DNA from: a virus
IMG/VR virus record: IMGVR_UViG_3300035661_000086
Coordinates: 1 to 51,101 of that record
Direction: 5' to 3' (one strand)
Length of the DNA: 51,101 nucleotides
This document shows positions 49,323 through 51,101 of this stretch, piece by piece. The position numbers and the translations under genes were made by a program. Position 1 is the stretch's first letter; each line of letters starts with the position of its first letter. The notes beneath the pieces are model-generated. The model searched no databases. It was not told where the DNA came from and was given only the letters and a program-made list of their open reading frames with translations.

Positions 49323-50225
49323 ATGTGTTTAAAGAAAACAAATTTACAATTTGTCGAACAAGCTAATAAAATTCACCGCAATAAGTATAAATATCCTTAT
49401 ACTTATTGCGGTGATTCTATTAAAATAGGTATTGAATGTCCAATTCATGGAATTTTTGAACAAATTCCAAGTAGTCATTTACAAGGATGTGGGTGCCCTA
49501 ATTGTGCTATAGAATACAGAAAGAATTTGTTCAGAAAATCAAGTGAAGATTTCATAAAAAAAGCTAATATTATTCATAATAACAAGTATATATATTTGGA
49601 AGATTATAAGGGATCCAAAATCAAAATCAAAATACATTGTAAAATTCATGACATGTTTTTACAAACACCTGATAAGCATCTACAAGGAAATGGATGTCCA
49701 AAATGCGCCGGCACTGTTAAGAAAACAAAATTACAATTTGTTAAAGAAGCAAATGCTATTCATAATGATAAATACACTTATCCAGGAGAATATTTAAACG
49801 CCAGAACTGACATTGAAATATCATGCCGCAAGCATGGTTCTTTTTGGCAATGTCCGGATTCATATTTGAATGGTGTTGGATGCCCCACCTGTTCAAGCAA
49901 TTCATCTAAACCAGAAATGGAATGGTTGGATAGTTTGGGTATATCTAATGATAATATACATAGACATTGTAGAATTTATATGAATGATTCGTATATAAAA
50001 CCAGATGGTTTTGACCCACAAACCAATACCATTTATGAATTTTATGGCGATTATTTTCACGGAAATCCGAAAATTTACGATGCAGAAACAATGAATCACA
50101 AAAATAATAAAAGATGTGGTGATCTGTATAAAGATACTATGGTAAGAGAGAAAATGATAAAAAATGCCGGGTATAATTTAGTATCTATTTGGGAATCAGA
50201 TTGGAAAAATAAAAATGAGAAATGA
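49323..50225 (+). CDS. Vsr-like (EDxHD) homing endonuclease with three DUF723 repeats
   Basis: The 300 residues are paralogous to the gene at 28.3 kb. Three repeats (starting near 6, 72 and 138) have the H-x-x-K-Y-x-Y, I-x-C-x-x-H and G-C-P-x-C pattern. The C-terminal nuclease has E-W-L-D-S-L-G, D-G-F-D and E-F-Y-G-D-Y-F-H-G-N-P, ending in V-S-I-W-E-S-D-W. It lies in a gap flanked by probable virion genes. An 18-bp perfect inverted repeat falls inside repeat 1. The downstream 47-codon gene is a partial copy of the gene after it. Confidence 0.85.
   Translation: MCLKKTNLQFVEQANKIHRNKYKYPYTYCGDSIKIGIECPIHGIFEQIPSSHLQGCGCPNCAIEYRKNLFRKSSEDFIKKANIIHNNKYIYLEDYKGSKIKIKIHCKIHDMFLQTPDKHLQGNGCPKCAGTVKKTKLQFVKEANAIHNDKYTYPGEYLNARTDIEISCRKHGSFWQCPDSYLNGVGCPTCSSNSSKPEMEWLDSLGISNDNIHRHCRIYMNDSYIKPDGFDPQTNTIYEFYGDYFHGNPKIYDAETMNHKNNKRCGDLYKDTMVREKMIKNAGYNLVSIWESDWKNKNEK
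49373..49414 (+). repeat. 18-bp perfect inverted repeat inside the homing gene
   Basis: TCACCGCAATAAGTATAA (49373-49390) and its exact reverse complement (49397-49414) are separated by six bases, about 50 bases after the start codon of the homing endonuclease gene. The transcript would fold into a long stable hairpin within coding sequence. Confidence 0.9.
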
Positions 50226-50237
50226 ATGTTATAATTT

Positions 50238-50381
50238 ATGCATATGTATAGAAAAAGAATTAGTCAAGTTTTCAATGAAATTCAAACAAACCCTCATGAC
50301 ATAAAAAATGACAAATTAATGCTTAGTTATTGTGAAGTTTTATTAGATGTTTTAAAGAAACATGAAAAAAGTGAACAATGA
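50238..50381 (+). CDS. Small protein duplicating part of the next gene, 47 aa
   Basis: The product aligns with residues about 122-165 of the following protein (Q-V-F-N-E-I-Q against Q-V-F-D-E-I-Q, then D-K-L-M-L-S-Y-C-E-V-L against D-R-L-M-I-D-Y-A-E-V-L). About 40% of positions are identical by eye. It is therefore a partial duplicate that has diverged, not a recent repeat. It lies 12 bases after the homing gene, and its stop overlaps the next start (ATGA). It may be a remnant or a small functional regulator. Confidence 0.6.
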   Translation: MHMYRKRISQVFNEIQTNPHDIKNDKLMLSYCEVLLDVLKKHEKSEQ

Positions 50382-51101
50382 ACAAAACAGCACTCAAGAA
50401 AATATTGGACCATCCCGACAAGGATGAAATTATTTCTAAACTATTCCTTGGAATATCATCTAAGGATATTTATGATTGGTTAAAATCAAAATACACCAAT
50501 GTCAGCGAAGCAAAATTTGTTATCGCTGAAAAATCTATTAAATCATTCCAAGATAATTATTTAGATATTTATAGTTTGATTCAGGAGGATCTTGTCAAAA
50601 GCAAGGTTGCTCTTGCCACTTCTACAGAAGATAATTTGCAACTAACTGTTAAAAATTCCCCTGCTTACAAAACTATTATGTTAAAGTCAGCAGAAGAAGA
50701 ATTAGATATTAGACAAACTATCAAGAGAATGGTAATTGGATTAGAAACTCGTTTTGCGCAAGTTTTTGATGAGATTCAAGAAGATCCACGAAACATAAAT
50801 ACTAGAATTGATAGATTAATGATTGACTATGCAGAAGTGCTAGGCAATCTATTAGATAAGTGTCATAAATTCACAGAGACACCAGCCGCCGATCAAGTAA
50901 TACAACATAACGTTACTTTGCAGGTGGTAGATCAGCATATTTCTGTATTTCATGATGTAATCAAAGAAGTTCTTTCTCAAATGGATTTGGAAACTTCTTT
51001 ATATTTCATGGAAGTCTTTAACGAGAAAATGGCTAAATTAAAAGCACCAGATAAAGAGTCTGGTACCAGTTCAGAAATGAGGCTGGCAGAAGCTAAGTTA
51101 C
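50378..51101 (+). CDS. Unknown protein, 5' part only (possible packaging/HTH protein)
   Basis: 241 residues are seen before the window ends in mid-gene. Residues 15-60 contain helices with F-L-G-I-S-S-K-D-I-Y-D-W-L, which could be a helix-turn-helix. Long amphipathic helices follow (105-165 and 180-222). The order of HTH then helical oligomerisation region is reminiscent of small terminase subunits, and virion-type genes lie upstream. There is no sequence signature, so this is a hypothesis. Residues 122-165 are duplicated in the small gene just upstream. Confidence 0.6.
   Translation, partial: MNKTALKKILDHPDKDEIISKLFLGISSKDIYDWLKSKYTNVSEAKFVIAEKSIKSFQDNYLDIYSLIQEDLVKSKVALATSTEDNLQLTVKNSPAYKTIMLKSAEEELDIRQTIKRMVIGLETRFAQVFDEIQEDPRNINTRIDRLMIDYAEVLGNLLDKCHKFTETPAADQVIQHNVTLQVVDQHISVFHDVIKEVLSQMDLETSLYFMEVFNEKMAKLKAPDKESGTSSEMRLAEAKL

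Noticed and set aside
1-51101. Genetic code with TAG reassigned in this window
   Set aside because: All genes read through completely in the standard code with no in-frame TAG, so only avoidance as a stop is supported here.

Overview
The window looks like part of a large double-stranded DNA phage genome. It is strongly AT-rich and packed with genes, nearly all on the + strand. Genes commonly overlap as ATGA or TAATG, and gaps are short. Most starts follow a purine-rich Shine-Dalgarno stretch (AGGAG or GGAG). There are no rRNAs, tRNAs, biosynthetic operons or insertion sequences. Instead the window holds a phage-style set of replication, recombination and nucleotide genes mixed with many small unknowns and free-standing homing endonucleases. 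No head or tail gene is identified with certainty. No host can be named from the sequence.

Layout. 1-4.4 kb: small unknowns, an HU-like protein, a DksA/TraR-type zinc protein, a tandem pair of ClpP-like proteins (the first lacking the catalytic triad, the second intact) and a TrpF-like TIM-barrel protein. 4.5-9.6 kb: a 507-residue unknown, a DUF192 protein, a soluble FtsK-type motor and zinc-rich unknowns. 9.6-15.9 kb: topoisomerase I, a Bcs1-like AAA ATPase, ribosomal protein bS21, two probable structural proteins, an MT-A70 methyltransferase and an HNH nuclease, closed by a terminator. 16-23 kb: small zinc proteins, a peptide deformylase with a SEC-C tail, a cysteine-less thioredoxin-like protein, the primase zinc domain, SbcD/SbcC and a MazG/DUF1599-like protein. 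23-30.4 kb: a surface-type protein, an HNH plus DUF4238-like insert, a Cas4/RecB-type nuclease, a full-length trigger factor, a Vsr-like homing endonuclease and an M41-type metalloprotease. 30.5-45.4 kb: DNA polymerase III alpha, an HTH protein, a possible recombination mediator next to RecA/UvsX, an ssDNA-binding protein, a terminator, an HNH-type nuclease, RuvC, DnaJ, the primase TOPRIM domain and a sigma-region-4-like protein. 45.5-51.1 kb: a run of larger unknowns (likely virion or packaging), a second Vsr-like homing endonuclease and the start of a gene that continues beyond the window.

How they fit together. PolC/DnaE-type polymerase, a primase divided between two genes 24 kb apart, SSB, RecA, SbcCD, RuvC, a Cas4-like nuclease and TopA give most of a replication-recombination machine; the replicative helicase is not in this stretch. 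A second theme is takeover of protein synthesis and quality control. bS21 (30S subunit), peptide deformylase and trigger factor (both at the ribosome exit tunnel), DnaJ, a ClpP/ClpR-like pair and an M41-type protease are all encoded within 43 kb.

Two genome-level oddities stand out. None of the 73 gene ends assigned here uses TAG (48 TAA, 25 TGA). In addition, two of the homing-endonuclease insertions lie beside partial duplicates of the neighbouring genes.
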